From: Bog-473 sp963726005
GTDB taxonomy: Bacteria > Actinomycetota > Acidimicrobiia > Acidimicrobiales > RAAP-2
Direction of reading: 5' to 3'
Length of the DNA: 64,000 bases
Assembly: GCA_963726005.1 (NCBI GenBank)
Contig: CAVSAT010000008.1
Span: 124,001-188,000, forward strand
Shown: positions 1 to 9,885 of the stretch, in pieces
Layout: each line of letters opens with the position of its first letter
Position numbering within the stretch: position 1 is the first letter of the stretch
Program-made: the position numbers and the translations under genes
Notes under the pieces: model-generated
What the model was told of the DNA's origin: nothing
Seen by the model: only the letters and a program-made list of their open reading frames with translations
The model's database searches: none

Positions 1-155
1 CCGCAACCTGCGGTCGCAACGAAACGGGGCCGCAATGGACAACGAGGCCGCAAAGACCATCCGTCTGGCCTTGAGTTTTGGGGTTCCGTTGAGACTTTCT
101 GTGACTTTCGATTCCTGCGCTTCAACGACGGTTTGTCCTACCCTGTTCCAGGCAG

Positions 156-1664
156 ATGGCGGAAGAGATGCTCTTCACGGTTGCCGGGTCCGTCGCGATG
201 CCGGCGCAGATGATCTCGCTCGAAGAGGCGGGCCTCGAGGAGCGCGCGGATCTCCAGGAATGGGTGCTGTCGAACCCCGCGATCCTCGGCCCTGCCGTCA
301 AGGTGATCACCTTCGAATTCGACGGGCTGCCGGGTCCCGCCGGAGGGAGCCGGGACCGCATCACCGTGCTCGGCCTCGGCGTCGACGGCCGCTTGGTCAT
401 CGGCGAACTGAAGAGCGGCCGGGCCCCCGACACCGAGGTCAACGCGATCAAATACGCCGCGCTGGCCAGCCGTACGCTCCCCGAAACGCTGGCCGACCAC
501 TACGCCCGCTTCCAGGCCCGGCGCCAGATGCCCGTCACGCCGGAGGAGGCGCTCGCCGACCTCCAGGCCCATGCGCCCGAACTCTCGCAGCAGTCGCTGC
601 GGCGTCCGCGCATCGTCCTGCTCGCCCGGGACTTCTCACCTGTCGTCACGGCCAGCGTCGTGTGGCTCAGCGAGATGGGCCTCGACATCTCCCTCGTCCA
701 GATCAGCGCCTTCCGGTCCTACGTCTACGGGCAGTTGGGCAGCGGCAACGTGCCCATGATCTCGGTCAGCCAGCTCTATCCCCTGCGCGAGATAGAGGAG
801 TTCACGATCAGCCCCGAGCGCCAGCTGGCCAAGGAGATGGCCGAGTCCCGCCGGCGCGTGCAGGACGCCAGCACCGTGCGCCGCCTCGTCACCGCCGAGA
901 CCGTGGCGGACGGGACGATCTTCACCCTCAGCCCCCGCAGCGACCTCAGCTTCGACATGCGAAGCCAGCTCGAGGAGTGGCTGCACGCGGACCCCGCCCG
1001 CCGGACCGCACACTGGCAGAACAACCTCAACGCGCCGTTGGTGTGGGACGTCGACAAGACGGTGTACACCCCGGCGAGCCTCGTGCGCCACATCGTCGAG
1101 GAGGCCACCGGGGTCACGCGCGACTGGTTCGGCACGCAGTGGTGGCGCGACCCCGCCGGATGGACGCTCGTCGAGCTCGCCGGGCCGCTCAACGGCGGCA
1201 AGGGCGCCCTCTACCGCGACTATTGGTCGCGCTGGCTCGAAAAGGTCCGCGTCGAGCACGGCCACTGGACCCAGATGTCCACCCTGCCGGCGCAGAACTT
1301 CATCACGCTGCCCTCCCCCATCAAGGGCACGCACTACGGGCTGGCCTTCGCGGCCGGCGGCCGGCTCCGCTCCGACTTCTACGTCGACCTCGGCTCCGCC
1401 GAGGCGAGCGCCGCGCAATTCGAGGTCCTCCAATCGCAGCAACCCCTGATCGAATCTGTCTACGGCGGTCCGCTGTCGTGGGAGCGCCTCCCCGACCGCG
1501 GCGCCTACCGCATCGCCGACTACAGCGAGGGGGAGGTCACCACGGTCGAGGACTACGCGTTCTACATCGACTGGATGATCGACGCCCAGGAGCGCCTGCG
1601 CCAGGCCGTCAATGCAGTGCTGCGCAGCGGTGAGCCGCCGGACGACCCGTTCGACCGCCGCTGA
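156..1664 (+). CDS. PD-(D/E)XK nuclease-like protein with C-terminal DUF4268
   Basis: 502 residues. The N-terminal third (about residues 25-120) looks like the nuclease fold of NucS/DUF91 proteins: an acidic strand, then an E-L-K element in VIGELKSG, followed by a helix with NAIKYAALAS. The C-terminal 100 residues resemble DUF4268 (residues near PLSWERLPDRGAYRIADY). In known relatives this pairing is linked to DNA-end or defence nucleases, but substrate and partners are not shown here. ATG at 156 is the first start giving the nuclease-like N terminus. It is transcribed away from the window edge; the preceding 155 bases hold no gene. It converges with the ABC permease, with only one base between the stops. 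Function is inferred from fold resemblance. Confidence 0.65.
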   Translation: MAEEMLFTVAGSVAMPAQMISLEEAGLEERADLQEWVLSNPAILGPAVKVITFEFDGLPGPAGGSRDRITVLGLGVDGRLVIGELKSGRAPDTEVNAIKYAALASRTLPETLADHYARFQARRQMPVTPEEALADLQAHAPELSQQSLRRPRIVLLARDFSPVVTASVVWLSEMGLDISLVQISAFRSYVYGQLGSGNVPMISVSQLYPLREIEEFTISPERQLAKEMAESRRRVQDASTVRRLVTAETVADGTIFTLSPRSDLSFDMRSQLEEWLHADPARRTAHWQNNLNAPLVWDVDKTVYTPASLVRHIVEEATGVTRDWFGTQWWRDPAGWTLVELAGPLNGGKGALYRDYWSRWLEKVRVEHGHWTQMSTLPAQNFITLPSPIKGTHYGLAFAAGGRLRSDFYVDLGSAEASAAQFEVLQSQQPLIESVYGGPLSWERLPDRGAYRIADYSEGEVTTVEDYAFYIDWMIDAQERLRQAVNAVLRSGEPPDDPFDRR

Positions 1665-1665
1665 G

Positions 1666-2513
1666 TCACGAACTGCGCAGTTTCGACACCGCCAGCGGCG
1701 CAAAGACCGCGACCAGCCCGGCCGTCCACAACAACGAGGGCACCAGGTAGTACGACAGCGAGTGCCCGAGCAGCTGCTGTGCCGCCGGGCCACCCGTGAG
1801 CAACCGCACCGTGTTGATCATCTGGGTCATGGGCTGGTTGGTGGCGAAGGCCTGCATCCAGCCCGGCATCGTCGCCACCGGCACGTAGGCGGAGGAGACG
1901 AAGCTGAGTGGGAAGACCAGGAACGACAGGCTTTGCGCCGCCTGCGGGCTCCCGGCCGCCAGGCCCATGAAGATGAACATCCACACGAAGGCGAAGCCGT
2001 AGAGGATGGTCAGGCCGAACGCGGCCAACGCGTCGGCCACGGAGCCGCCGATGCGGAAGCCGACGGCGAAGCCCACCGCCGTCATGACGATGACGCCCCA
2101 GGCGACGAGCGCCGAGTCGGCGCCCACCCGTCCCGTGATGATGCCGAGAAGCCGGATGGGCAGGGAGCGCAGGCGGTCGAAGAGCCCACCCTCCTGGTCG
2201 TCGGCCACTCCGCTCGCCGCGCTCATGCCCTGGAACAGCACGCCGGTGACGACGAAGCCCGGCACGAGAAAGTCCACGTAGTCGAGGCTCCCCGTGTGGG
2301 CGATCGCCCCGCCGAAGACGTAGCGGAAGATGAGGAGGAAGAGCACCCCCTGAGCGGTGCCGGCGACGATCAGGGCCGGGCTGCGGACGAACTTCTTGAG
2401 GGTCCGGCCCGCGACCTGCGTCGAGGTGACCAGATACGACGCCCCGTGGTTCGTCATCGCCTGCTTGCGTCCTCTGCCCGCCTGACGCGGCGGGTCGAGT
2501 GCCAGGTCCACGG

Positions 2514-2517
<4 letters not shown>
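1666..2517 (-). CDS. ABC-2 type exporter permease (DrrB-like)
   Basis: 283 residues with about six hydrophobic segments, preceded by a cytoplasmic N terminus (around SYLVTSTQVAGRTLKKFVRSP). It carries the typical ABC-2 features: a VFGGAI loop, an FLVPGFVVTGVLFQG segment and a QEGGLFDRLRSLPI element. Such proteins are the membrane half of drug or lipid exporters of the DrrAB type. The ATG at 2517 overlaps the stop of the upstream ATPase gene by four bases, so the two are translationally coupled. The substrate is unknown. Together with the ATPase and the PadR gene it forms one unit on the minus strand. Confidence 0.88.
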
Positions 2518-3484
<967 letters not shown>

Positions 3485-3626
3485 TCGGCGCGCCTCCTTT
3501 CGTCGGAAAGCCCGCTCGACGGAGGTCGCCTACGCTCATGAGTGCTGCCTCGGGCGAGGGCCCCCCGTGGGTCGGGCTCGTGGTTGTGTGGGCTCGGGGC
3601 CGCGTGGTGCAACACGCGGCCCCGGG

Positions 3627-4274
3627 TCATGCATCAGGGTCGATGTCGAAGCTGAAGTGCACCTCCTCGGGATCGAAGCCTTCGGTGTGGAACATGCGCC
3701 ACATGTCGAGGCCCTCCAGCGTGCCGGTGGCCATCTCGTCGATGAGACCGTTGACGAACTTCAGCTCGGCGGCGAGCTGCTGCTCCTCGTACTCGGACTC
3801 CAGCTCGAAGATGCGGGGCAACCCGGCCTCGGTCGCCGCCTTCATGGCGCTGCGGATCGCGACCACCTTCATCTTCAGCGCGTCCGCCCGCGCCCGGAGC
3901 GCCGCGAGGGCGTCGTCGGGATCGAGGGAGGGGATGAACGAGAGGCCGGCCATGAAGGCCGGGTACTCCTTGGTGGGGACGCCGATCAGCTCGGTCATCC
4001 AGTCGTCCATCTCCCGGGACCCGTCGTCGGTGATCTCGTACACGGTGCGCTGCGGGCGCTTGCCCTCCCGCACGGTGCCGGTGGCCTTGATGAAGCCCTT
4101 CTTCTCGAGCACCTCGACCACCGCATAGAGGGAGCCGTAATTGAGGCGGACGCTCTCCTGTTTGGCCCGCTGGCGCAGGGTCTGGGCCACCTCGTAGGGG
4201 TGCATGGGCTTCTCGTAGAGGCAGACGAGCACCGCCAGGGCGAGGGGGTTCGAGCGGGACCATCTCGGCGGCAT
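3627..4274 (-). CDS. PadR family transcriptional regulator
   Basis: 215 residues. The N-terminal winged helix (residues about 8-90) has the PadR pattern: LALAVLVCLYEKPMHPYEVAQ, then LNYGSLYAVVEVLEKKGFI and a basic wing before VYEITDDG. The C-terminal 110 residues match the helical dimerisation domain of PadR/VirA-type regulators. PadR proteins usually repress a nearby exporter and are released by its substrate. Here the gene lies between two DrrAB-type exporters, upstream of the minus-strand pair and divergent from the plus-strand pair. ATG at 4274 sits just downstream of a good promoter and may be translated from a leaderless mRNA. Confidence 0.9.
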   Translation of the reverse strand: MPPRWSRSNPLALAVLVCLYEKPMHPYEVAQTLRQRAKQESVRLNYGSLYAVVEVLEKKGFIKATGTVREGKRPQRTVYEITDDGSREMDDWMTELIGVPTKEYPAFMAGLSFIPSLDPDDALAALRARADALKMKVVAIRSAMKAATEAGLPRIFELESEYEEQQLAAELKFVNGLIDEMATGTLEGLDMWRMFHTEGFDPEEVHFSFDIDPDA

Positions 4275-4309
4275 CGGCTCATAGTATTCGATTCAGAGTA
4301 ATCTGTAAA
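4275..4309 (-). promoter_or_regulatory. Promoter of the PadR gene with an embedded inverted repeat
   Basis: On the minus strand, TTTACA (4309-4304) and TACTAT (4286-4281) are separated by exactly 17 bases, a near-consensus housekeeping sigma promoter. Only six bases separate the -10 element from ATG 4274, so the start codon would be at or near +1. The spacer contains the inverted repeat CAGAGTAATCTG (4294-4305), a candidate operator for the encoded PadR itself. Confidence 0.6.
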
Positions 4310-4441
4310 GAGTGTTCTGGGCCGAACTCACCGCTCAGGACCGCCCGCGGCCCCGCCGTCCACCCGGCTCGCCCGGCTCGCCCGGCCGCCCCGCCGCCCC
4401 GCCGCCCCGCCGCCCGGAAATCTGGCCGTTCTTCCTCGAGG

Positions 4442-4469
4442 TGTCGATTTCGCCTCTCCCCGTTCGACG
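4442..4469 (+). promoter_or_regulatory. ECF42-type promoter candidate before the second ABC exporter
   Basis: TGTCGA at 4442-4447 and CGTTCGACG at 4461-4469 are separated by 13 bases. The same two blocks with the same 13-base spacing occur at 41525-41552 before the DGPF gene that precedes the ECF42 sigma factor; 25 of 29 aligned bases agree. TGTCGA is the -35 element reported for ECF42 sigma factors. The distance to the ATG with a strong ribosome site (4524) is 82 bases, against 81 at the other copy. A low-complexity CCGGCTCG/CCCCGCCG stretch lies just upstream (4363-4417). Confidence 0.65.
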
Positions 4470-4523
4470 CACCTACAACGCGCGGCGTCCGAGACGCCCG
4501 ATCGAGCCGGAAGGAGCATCTCA

Positions 4524-5636
4524 ATGCAGGCCACTGTCGGGCCGGACGAAAACGGGGTTCAACAAGGGTTGATCGCTCCCGCGGCCTCGCCGCGCGGGAC
4601 GGTCAACGGGTCACAGCGCTTCAGTAGGGTCCCGCTCATGTCCTCCCCCACCTCCACCGAAGCGATTGCCACGGAGGGTCTGGTGCGCGAGTTCGGCGAG
4701 GCCGTCGCGGTCGACCACGTCGATCTCCACATCCAGCCCGGCGAGATCTACGGCTTTCTGGGTCCCAACGGGGCCGGGAAATCCACCACCGTCCTCATGC
4801 TCTGCACGCTGCTGGCTCCCACCGGCGGGCGGGCCGCCGTGGCCGGGTTCGACATCGTCACCGAGCCCGGGAAGGTGCGCCTCAACATCGGCGCCGCGCT
4901 GCAGGAGGCGTCGCTCGACCCGCGGCAGACCGGCATCGAGCTGCTGCGCCTCCAGGGTCGCCTGTACGGCCTCTCCTCCAAGGAGATCGACCGGCGCGTC
5001 GAGGACCTGGCCACACTCATCGACATCGGCGACGCACTGGGTCGGCGCATCGGCACGTATTCGGGAGGCATGAAGCGGCGGCTCGACCTCGCCGCCGCCC
5101 TCGTGCACAATCCCACCGTCCTGTTCCTCGACGAGCCGACGACCGGCCTCGACCCGGTGAGCCGGCTCGCGGTCTGGGCCGAAGTGCGACGCCTCAACCG
5201 TGAGTTGGGAATGACGATCTTCCTCACCACCCAGTACCTGGAGGAGGCCGACGAGTTGGCCGACCGTGTGGGCATCATCGACGGCGGCCGCATCGTGGCC
5301 GAGGGCACCCCGCACGAACTGAAGCAGGCGATCGGGACCGACGTGATCATCGCCCGCGTCGACGGAGATGCCGCCGTGGTCCTCCCCGTCATCCAACAGG
5401 TCGAGGGCGTGCTGAGCGCCGAGGCCCATGGCAGCGAGCTCCTCATCGCGAGCGCCAATGGCTCCGCGGCGATCAGTCCTGTCGCGGTCGCCCTGGCCCA
5501 GCACTCGGTCCAGGTGCGGGACCTCACCCTGCGGACGCCGACGCTCGACGACGTCTTCTTGGAGTTGACCGGCACGCATATCGAGCGCTCCGAGAGGGCC
5601 GACGACGTGGAGCAGAAGGAAGAGGCAACGGTATGA
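4524..5636 (+). CDS. ABC exporter ATPase (DrrA-like)
   Basis: 370 residues from ATG 4524, which has a strong ribosome site (GGAAGGAG, 8 bases upstream). The family core starts only at ATG 4638 (MSSPTSTEAIATEGLVREFG), so the first 38 residues are either an unusual extension or untranslated leader. Core motifs: Walker A in FLGPNGAGKSTTVLML, signature YSGGMKRRLDLAAAL, Walker B TVLFLDEPTTGLDP, switch region LTTQYLEEADEL, and a C-terminal DrrA domain ending near RTPTLDDVFLELTG. It shares a 4-base overlap with its permease. It is paralogous to the broken ATPase at 2514-3484, and the ECF42-type promoter suggests stress-sigma control. Confidence 0.92.
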   Translation: MQATVGPDENGVQQGLIAPAASPRGTVNGSQRFSRVPLMSSPTSTEAIATEGLVREFGEAVAVDHVDLHIQPGEIYGFLGPNGAGKSTTVLMLCTLLAPTGGRAAVAGFDIVTEPGKVRLNIGAALQEASLDPRQTGIELLRLQGRLYGLSSKEIDRRVEDLATLIDIGDALGRRIGTYSGGMKRRLDLAAALVHNPTVLFLDEPTTGLDPVSRLAVWAEVRRLNRELGMTIFLTTQYLEEADELADRVGIIDGGRIVAEGTPHELKQAIGTDVIIARVDGDAAVVLPVIQQVEGVLSAEAHGSELLIASANGSAAISPVAVALAQHSVQVRDLTLRTPTLDDVFLELTGTHIERSERADDVEQKEEATV

Positions 5637-6472
5637 CGACCACAACACTCGACGGTGTGGCGCCGGCAGCCGGCGGCACCCCTCTGACCATCCGGGCGAG
5701 GCCGGCCGGCTTCGTCCACGACCTCACCTCCATCGCAGGGCGCGCGCTCCGGGGTGTCCCACGCGACATCGCCACCGTCATCCCGCCGATCTTCATCGCC
5801 CTGTTCTTCTTCGTGGTCAACATCGCCACACTGAAGAAGCTGGCGGGCTCAGTGCCCGGGTTGGACTACAACGCCTTCCAGATGGCGACGGCCATCCTGC
5901 TCGGCGTGACCGGCGTCTCCCGCGCCGGGTCGCTCGTGCTGGACATCCAGGACAAGTACTTCGACCGCCTGCTGCTGACCCCTGTGCGGCGGACCGCCAT
6001 CCTGATCGGCCACATGGCCGCCGACGTGGGGGTTGCCGCTGCGCTGACGGTGCCCATCATCGTGCTCGGGCTCGTCATCGGCGTGCGCTTCGAGGACGGT
6101 CCGCTCGGCATCGTCGTATTCATCGCCGTGGCCTCGCTGTGGAGCCTGGCCTTTGCGGGATTCGGCTACGCGATCGCGCTCAAGACCGGCAACCCCGCCG
6201 CCGTCAACTCGACCTTCCTGTTGTTCTTCCCGTTCCTGTTCCTGACCACGGCGTACGTGCCGCGCCAGGAGCTGTCGGGTTGGCTCAACACCGTCGCCGG
6301 CTTCAACCCCGTCACCTACATCCTGGCGGGCCTGCGTTCGGTCGACCAGTCCGCCGGCTGGCACTGGACCCAGCTCGGGCAGGCGCTGCTCGCCATCGGC
6401 ATCGTGGGTGCGATCAGCATGGCGCTCTGCTTCGCCGCGCTGCGGGGCCGCATCAAGCGGGGCGCCAACTGA
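5633..6472 (+). CDS. ABC-2 type exporter permease (DrrB-like)
   Basis: 279 residues with six predicted membrane segments, starting at the conserved PIFIALFFFVVNIATL segment and including FLLFFPFLFLTTAYVP and FNPVTYILAGLR, both typical of DrrB permeases. The start codon ATG overlaps the ATPase stop (ATGA), so the two proteins are made together and form one exporter. Substrate unknown; family members export hydrophobic drugs or lipids. It converges with the exported hypothetical gene that ends 12 bases downstream. Confidence 0.9.
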   Translation: MTTTTLDGVAPAAGGTPLTIRARPAGFVHDLTSIAGRALRGVPRDIATVIPPIFIALFFFVVNIATLKKLAGSVPGLDYNAFQMATAILLGVTGVSRAGSLVLDIQDKYFDRLLLTPVRRTAILIGHMAADVGVAAALTVPIIVLGLVIGVRFEDGPLGIVVFIAVASLWSLAFAGFGYAIALKTGNPAAVNSTFLLFFPFLFLTTAYVPRQELSGWLNTVAGFNPVTYILAGLRSVDQSAGWHWTQLGQALLAIGIVGAISMALCFAALRGRIKRGAN

Positions 6473-6483
6473 GGGAGGCGCGG

Positions 6484-7407
6484 CTACGACCGACAGGTCA
6501 GGGTGACCGTCCCGGAGGACGAGTACGGAAGCCGCAGCACAGGGGGAGCGTGGATGCGCGCCGGTGCGCCGAAGTCGGAGAGCCGCAGGGCGTCGGTGGT
6601 GGTGACCGGATAGGCCAGCGCCATTGATGGGCCCAGTTGCGCGAGTGCGGCGGGCGGGATGCCGCTCACGCGCACGGATCCCACAATCTGCAGGAGCCGT
6701 CCCATGGAATCGACCCACACGTAGCTCGGGCCCACCGTCTCCGAAAGCGTGGAACGGCGCGCCTGCCGACCGCCATCGTGTGGTGGGGTGCAGACGGGAA
6801 CGGTGGACACCTCGTAGCGCGTCGTCGCGGCACCCCTGAGGGTTGCCGCGCCGAGGTCACGCACGCCCACCACCCGTTGCGTCAACCCGAACTCGTCCAG
6901 CGGCTCCGCCGCGATCCCCGTCATCGCGAGGCCAAGATCCTGGCTCGGATCGCGGTGCCACGACAGCTTCGCCCAGGGCAACGCGGCGGGTCCGGTCGGG
7001 GTGAAGGACTGGTAGACCGATGCTCCGATCCCGATGAAGCGGATGCTGGTTGCGGTCCGCATCGACCGGGACAGGCCGGTCGGGGTCGTCGTGAACTGGG
7101 TCTGGTGCTGGACCTCGGTGGCGCGGACATCCCCCGCTCGAAAGTCGATGTCGCCGCCGCCCGAGGTCGAACCGGCGAAGGCCGCACTGCGGCTGGTCGA
7201 GACCGACGAATCCGTGAAGTGAGCGCTTCCGGCTCTGGCGGTGGTCGCCAGCAGGTTCGCGACCCACTCGGTGGGAGTGACGCTCGGCGTTCGGGGAGCG
7301 CTCGTCGCACCGACGAAGGCCGCCAGCCCCGCCCCCGCCGCCACCAGCCCGAGCAGGGCCCAAGGAACGAATCGCCGCACCCGGAGACTGTGCCACCAAC
7401 GGCGCAT
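6484..7407 (-). CDS. Membrane-anchored hypothetical protein, LppX/LprG-like size
   Basis: 307 residues from ATG 7407. A basic N terminus (RRWWHSLRVRRF) is followed by one hydrophobic segment (about residues 14-34, WALLGLVAAGAGLAAFVGAT), so the rest should be outside the membrane. The exterior has alternating beta-like segments (for example DLGAATLRGAATTRYEVSTV and PSYVWVDSMGRLLQIVGSVRV), a pattern seen in LppX/LprAFG-like actinobacterial exported proteins that bind lipids. There is no lipobox cysteine. I do not recognise a precise family. It is divergent from the PIG-L gene with only 13 bases between starts, so their promoters overlap. Confidence 0.6.
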   Translation of the reverse strand: MRRWWHSLRVRRFVPWALLGLVAAGAGLAAFVGATSAPRTPSVTPTEWVANLLATTARAGSAHFTDSSVSTSRSAAFAGSTSGGGDIDFRAGDVRATEVQHQTQFTTTPTGLSRSMRTATSIRFIGIGASVYQSFTPTGPAALPWAKLSWHRDPSQDLGLAMTGIAAEPLDEFGLTQRVVGVRDLGAATLRGAATTRYEVSTVPVCTPPHDGGRQARRSTLSETVGPSYVWVDSMGRLLQIVGSVRVSGIPPAALAQLGPSMALAYPVTTTDALRLSDFGAPARIHAPPVLRLPYSSSGTVTLTCRS

Positions 7408-7420
7408 AGCCTGCACTGAC

Positions 7421-8236
7421 GTGGCCCCCGTTGTCGTCCACGTCGCGCCGCACCCCGATGACGAGGCGGTCGGCTGTCCGGGCGCGCTCCTGCATCTCCG
7501 GGATCGGGGCTGGACCGTTGTCAGCGTCATCGCCAGCCTCGGGTTCGCCGGGCAGCACGAGCGCCGCCGCGCCGAAGCAGGAGAGGCCGCACGGCGCTCG
7601 GGGTTCGTTCCCGTCGTCGTCGACCCGCCGCTCGACCTCGACCTCGATGCCGACCTGGACCTGGCGACCCGCCGCATCGCCAAGGAACTGCCGGCGATCG
7701 TGGAAGAGCACGGAGCGTCCATCGTCGTCTCCCCCTCGCCCCACGACGTGCACCACGGCCACGAGGCGGTCGGCCGTGGCGTCCAGCGCGCCATGGCCGT
7801 GCTGCCGCCGACGCTGCGCTGGTGGATGTGGGGCGTGTGGGGTGACCTGCCGGCGCCCAACGTCTTCTACGGGTTCGACCAGAAGATGCTCGACCGCGCC
7901 CTCCACGTCCTCGATGCCTACGTCGGAGAGCTGGAACGCAACGACTACCGGCCGTACCTCGCGGGGCGGGCCAGCGCGAACGCCGTCCTCGGCTCCGAAC
8001 GCGTCTTCGGCTTCGGCTCCCCTGCGGCCTGCGACCTCCCGTTCGCGGAGGTGCTCACCGAGGTGCGCCTTCTCGATGGGCGCTTCATGGCCTCCGAGCC
8101 CCACCTCCTCGACGAAGGCGGGGAGCCCATGCTGGCCTACGACGTCGACCTCACGGCCTGGCTCGACTCGCCCAGCGTGCACGAGCTGGTTGGCTACATC
8201 CGCGAGATCCGCGTGATCGACGAGGCCGCGACGTGA
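7421..8236 (+). CDS. PIG-L/LmbE family deacetylase
   Basis: 271 residues from GTG 7421. The zinc-binding signature P-H-P-D-D-E is near the N terminus (HVAPHPDDEAVG), followed by the second metal histidine motif SPHDVHHGHEAVGR around residues 105-120. The family removes acetyl groups from N-acetylglucosamine-type substrates, as in mycothiol and lincosamide pathways; the substrate here cannot be told. Tail to head with the two PhyH-like genes, suggesting an operon. The gene ends in a short tandem repeat (about 8232-8254, ACGTGAAGGTG twice) that also supplies the ribosome site of the next gene. Confidence 0.85.
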   Translation: MAPVVVHVAPHPDDEAVGCPGALLHLRDRGWTVVSVIASLGFAGQHERRRAEAGEAARRSGFVPVVVDPPLDLDLDADLDLATRRIAKELPAIVEEHGASIVVSPSPHDVHHGHEAVGRGVQRAMAVLPPTLRWWMWGVWGDLPAPNVFYGFDQKMLDRALHVLDAYVGELERNDYRPYLAGRASANAVLGSERVFGFGSPAACDLPFAEVLTEVRLLDGRFMASEPHLLDEGGEPMLAYDVDLTAWLDSPSVHELVGYIREIRVIDEAAT

Positions 8237-8254
8237 AGGTGACGTGAAGGTGAC

Positions 8255-9079
8255 GTGACGGCGACCACGCTGACCCCGCGGCTCGTCGAGGACTTCGGAC
8301 GCGACGGATTCGTGGTCGTGCCCGACCTCTTGAGCCCCGACGAGGTGGTGCGGTTCGGGGCGGCGGTCGACCAGGCCGTCACGCGTCGCAACCGGTCCGA
8401 TACGCGGGCGTTGGCCGAGAAGACGCTCTACGAGCAGAGCTTCATCCAGTGCCAGAACCTCTGGGAGGACTGCCCCGACGTCCGTCCCCTCACGTTCCAC
8501 CCGCTGATCGCCGGGACGGCGGCACGGTTGCTCGGCGTCGACGCCGTCCGGATCTGGCACGACCAGGCGCTCTACAAAGAGGCGGGCGGCCGCGAGACCG
8601 ACCCGCACCAAGACCAGCCCTACTGGCCCATCGTCGAGACCAACACCATCACGGCCTGGATCCCCTTCGACGGCTCGACGCTGGAGAGCGGCGCCATGGG
8701 CTACCTGCCCGGCAGCCACCGCCTCGGGTTGCGTGAGTTCGTCGACATCTTCACCGGCCGCGGCGAGGACCCACTGGCCCGGCGTGAGCTCGAGGGGATG
8801 ACGCCCGTGTTCGTCGAGGTGTCGCCGGGCTCCGTCGCCTTCCACCATGGCCTCACGTTCCACTTGGCGAGGCCGAACACGACCGGTACCGTCCGTCGGG
8901 TGCATACCGCGATCTACCTCGCCGATGGGTCCACCCGGGGGGAGGGTCGCTTCCCGCACCCCTCCGTCGAACGGGCGGGGATCGCCATGGGCGCGGTCAT
9001 CGCCAGCGACGTCACGCCGATCGCCTGGCCCCGCCCCGACGGCCGCCCGCCCCCTCCGCCCGCGGATCTGATCGGATGA
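8255..9079 (+). CDS. Phytanoyl-CoA dioxygenase (PhyH) family protein
   Basis: 274 residues from GTG 8255. The Fe(II)/2-oxoglutarate facial triad is visible: H-x-D in TDPHQDQPYW (about residue 118), with the distal histidine and 2-oxoglutarate arginine in the segment SVAFHHGLTFHLARPNTTGT. The MGYLPGSHR motif is typical of PhyH proteins. Family members hydroxylate alpha carbons of acyl-CoAs, osmolytes or secondary metabolites. The stop overlaps the ATG of the second PhyH gene, so the two are probably co-translated. Substrate unknown. Confidence 0.87.
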   Translation: MTATTLTPRLVEDFGRDGFVVVPDLLSPDEVVRFGAAVDQAVTRRNRSDTRALAEKTLYEQSFIQCQNLWEDCPDVRPLTFHPLIAGTAARLLGVDAVRIWHDQALYKEAGGRETDPHQDQPYWPIVETNTITAWIPFDGSTLESGAMGYLPGSHRLGLREFVDIFTGRGEDPLARRELEGMTPVFVEVSPGSVAFHHGLTFHLARPNTTGTVRRVHTAIYLADGSTRGEGRFPHPSVERAGIAMGAVIASDVTPIAWPRPDGRPPPPPADLIG

Positions 9080-9872
9080 GCGACCCTGTGACCGACGAGC
9101 AACGCGCGTCGTGGACGGAGCGGGGTTTCTTCCGCATCCCCGGCTTCGCCCCCGCGGAGACGTGCGCCGCCATGCTGTCCCGGGTGACCGCTGTGGTGCG
9201 GGAACCTGACCTCGCCGACCGCGCTCGGCGTGAAGGTGATGCCCGAGAGCAACAAGGCGAAATTCGGAAGTGGGCCGGCCCGAGGACGGCGTCTCCAAGA
9301 TCTTCAGGCTGCACCGCGACTCTGTCTTCGCGGACTTCGCGCACTCGGCTGCGGTCGTCGATCCCGTCTCGGAGCTGATCGCACCCGACCTCGACGTGTT
9401 CTTGTCGCAGTTCATCTTCAAGACGGCGGGCGCCTGGGGCCAGCCCTGGCATCAGGACTCCTTCTACTTCCCCTTCGAACCTGCCCGCCCGGTGGTCGGT
9501 GTGTGGCTGGCCGTGACCGAGGCGACGTTGCTCAACGGCTGCCTGCACGTGCTCCCCGGTTCGCACACCGAGCCGGTGCACACCCACGTCCCGGACCGCC
9601 GGCCGGACGCCAATTACGGCTACTTCGAGATCGTCGACCACGACATGTCGGCCTCCGAGCCCGTGCTCATGGACCCGGGTGACCTGTTGGTCTTCGACAG
9701 CCACTTGATGCACTGCTCGACCGACAACGAGTCCGACGGCATCCGCGCCGCCATGGTGTACCACTACGCCGTGGCGGGGACCGTCGACCACACCGAGGAG
9801 TACATCCCGAGCCTGAACGACTGGGTGCCGGCGCGACGCGACGGACGGCCGACGTTGGCGCACACCTCGTGA
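9076..9872 (+). CDS. Second PhyH family dioxygenase, frameshifted
   Basis: The reading starts at ATG 9076 (MSDPVTDEQRASWTERGFFR), moves to another frame near 9215-9230 (VKVMPESNKAKF) and to a third near 9262-9268, where one extra G separates KAKF from EVGRPEDGVSKIFRLH. It then runs intact to 9872. The iron ligands H-x-D (QPWHQDSFYFP) and the distal half (VFDSHLMHCSTDNESDGIRAAMVYH) are intact. Removing or adding single bases restores about 265 residues, so I infer sequencing indels. It is a paralogue of the preceding dioxygenase and shares its operon. Confidence 0.75.
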
Positions 9873-9885
9873 GGACCCGGAGCAC

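Noticed and set aside
4363..4417. CCGGCTCG and CCCCGCCG short repeats
   Set aside because: Simple GC-rich low complexity between promoters, with no symmetry suggesting a binding site.
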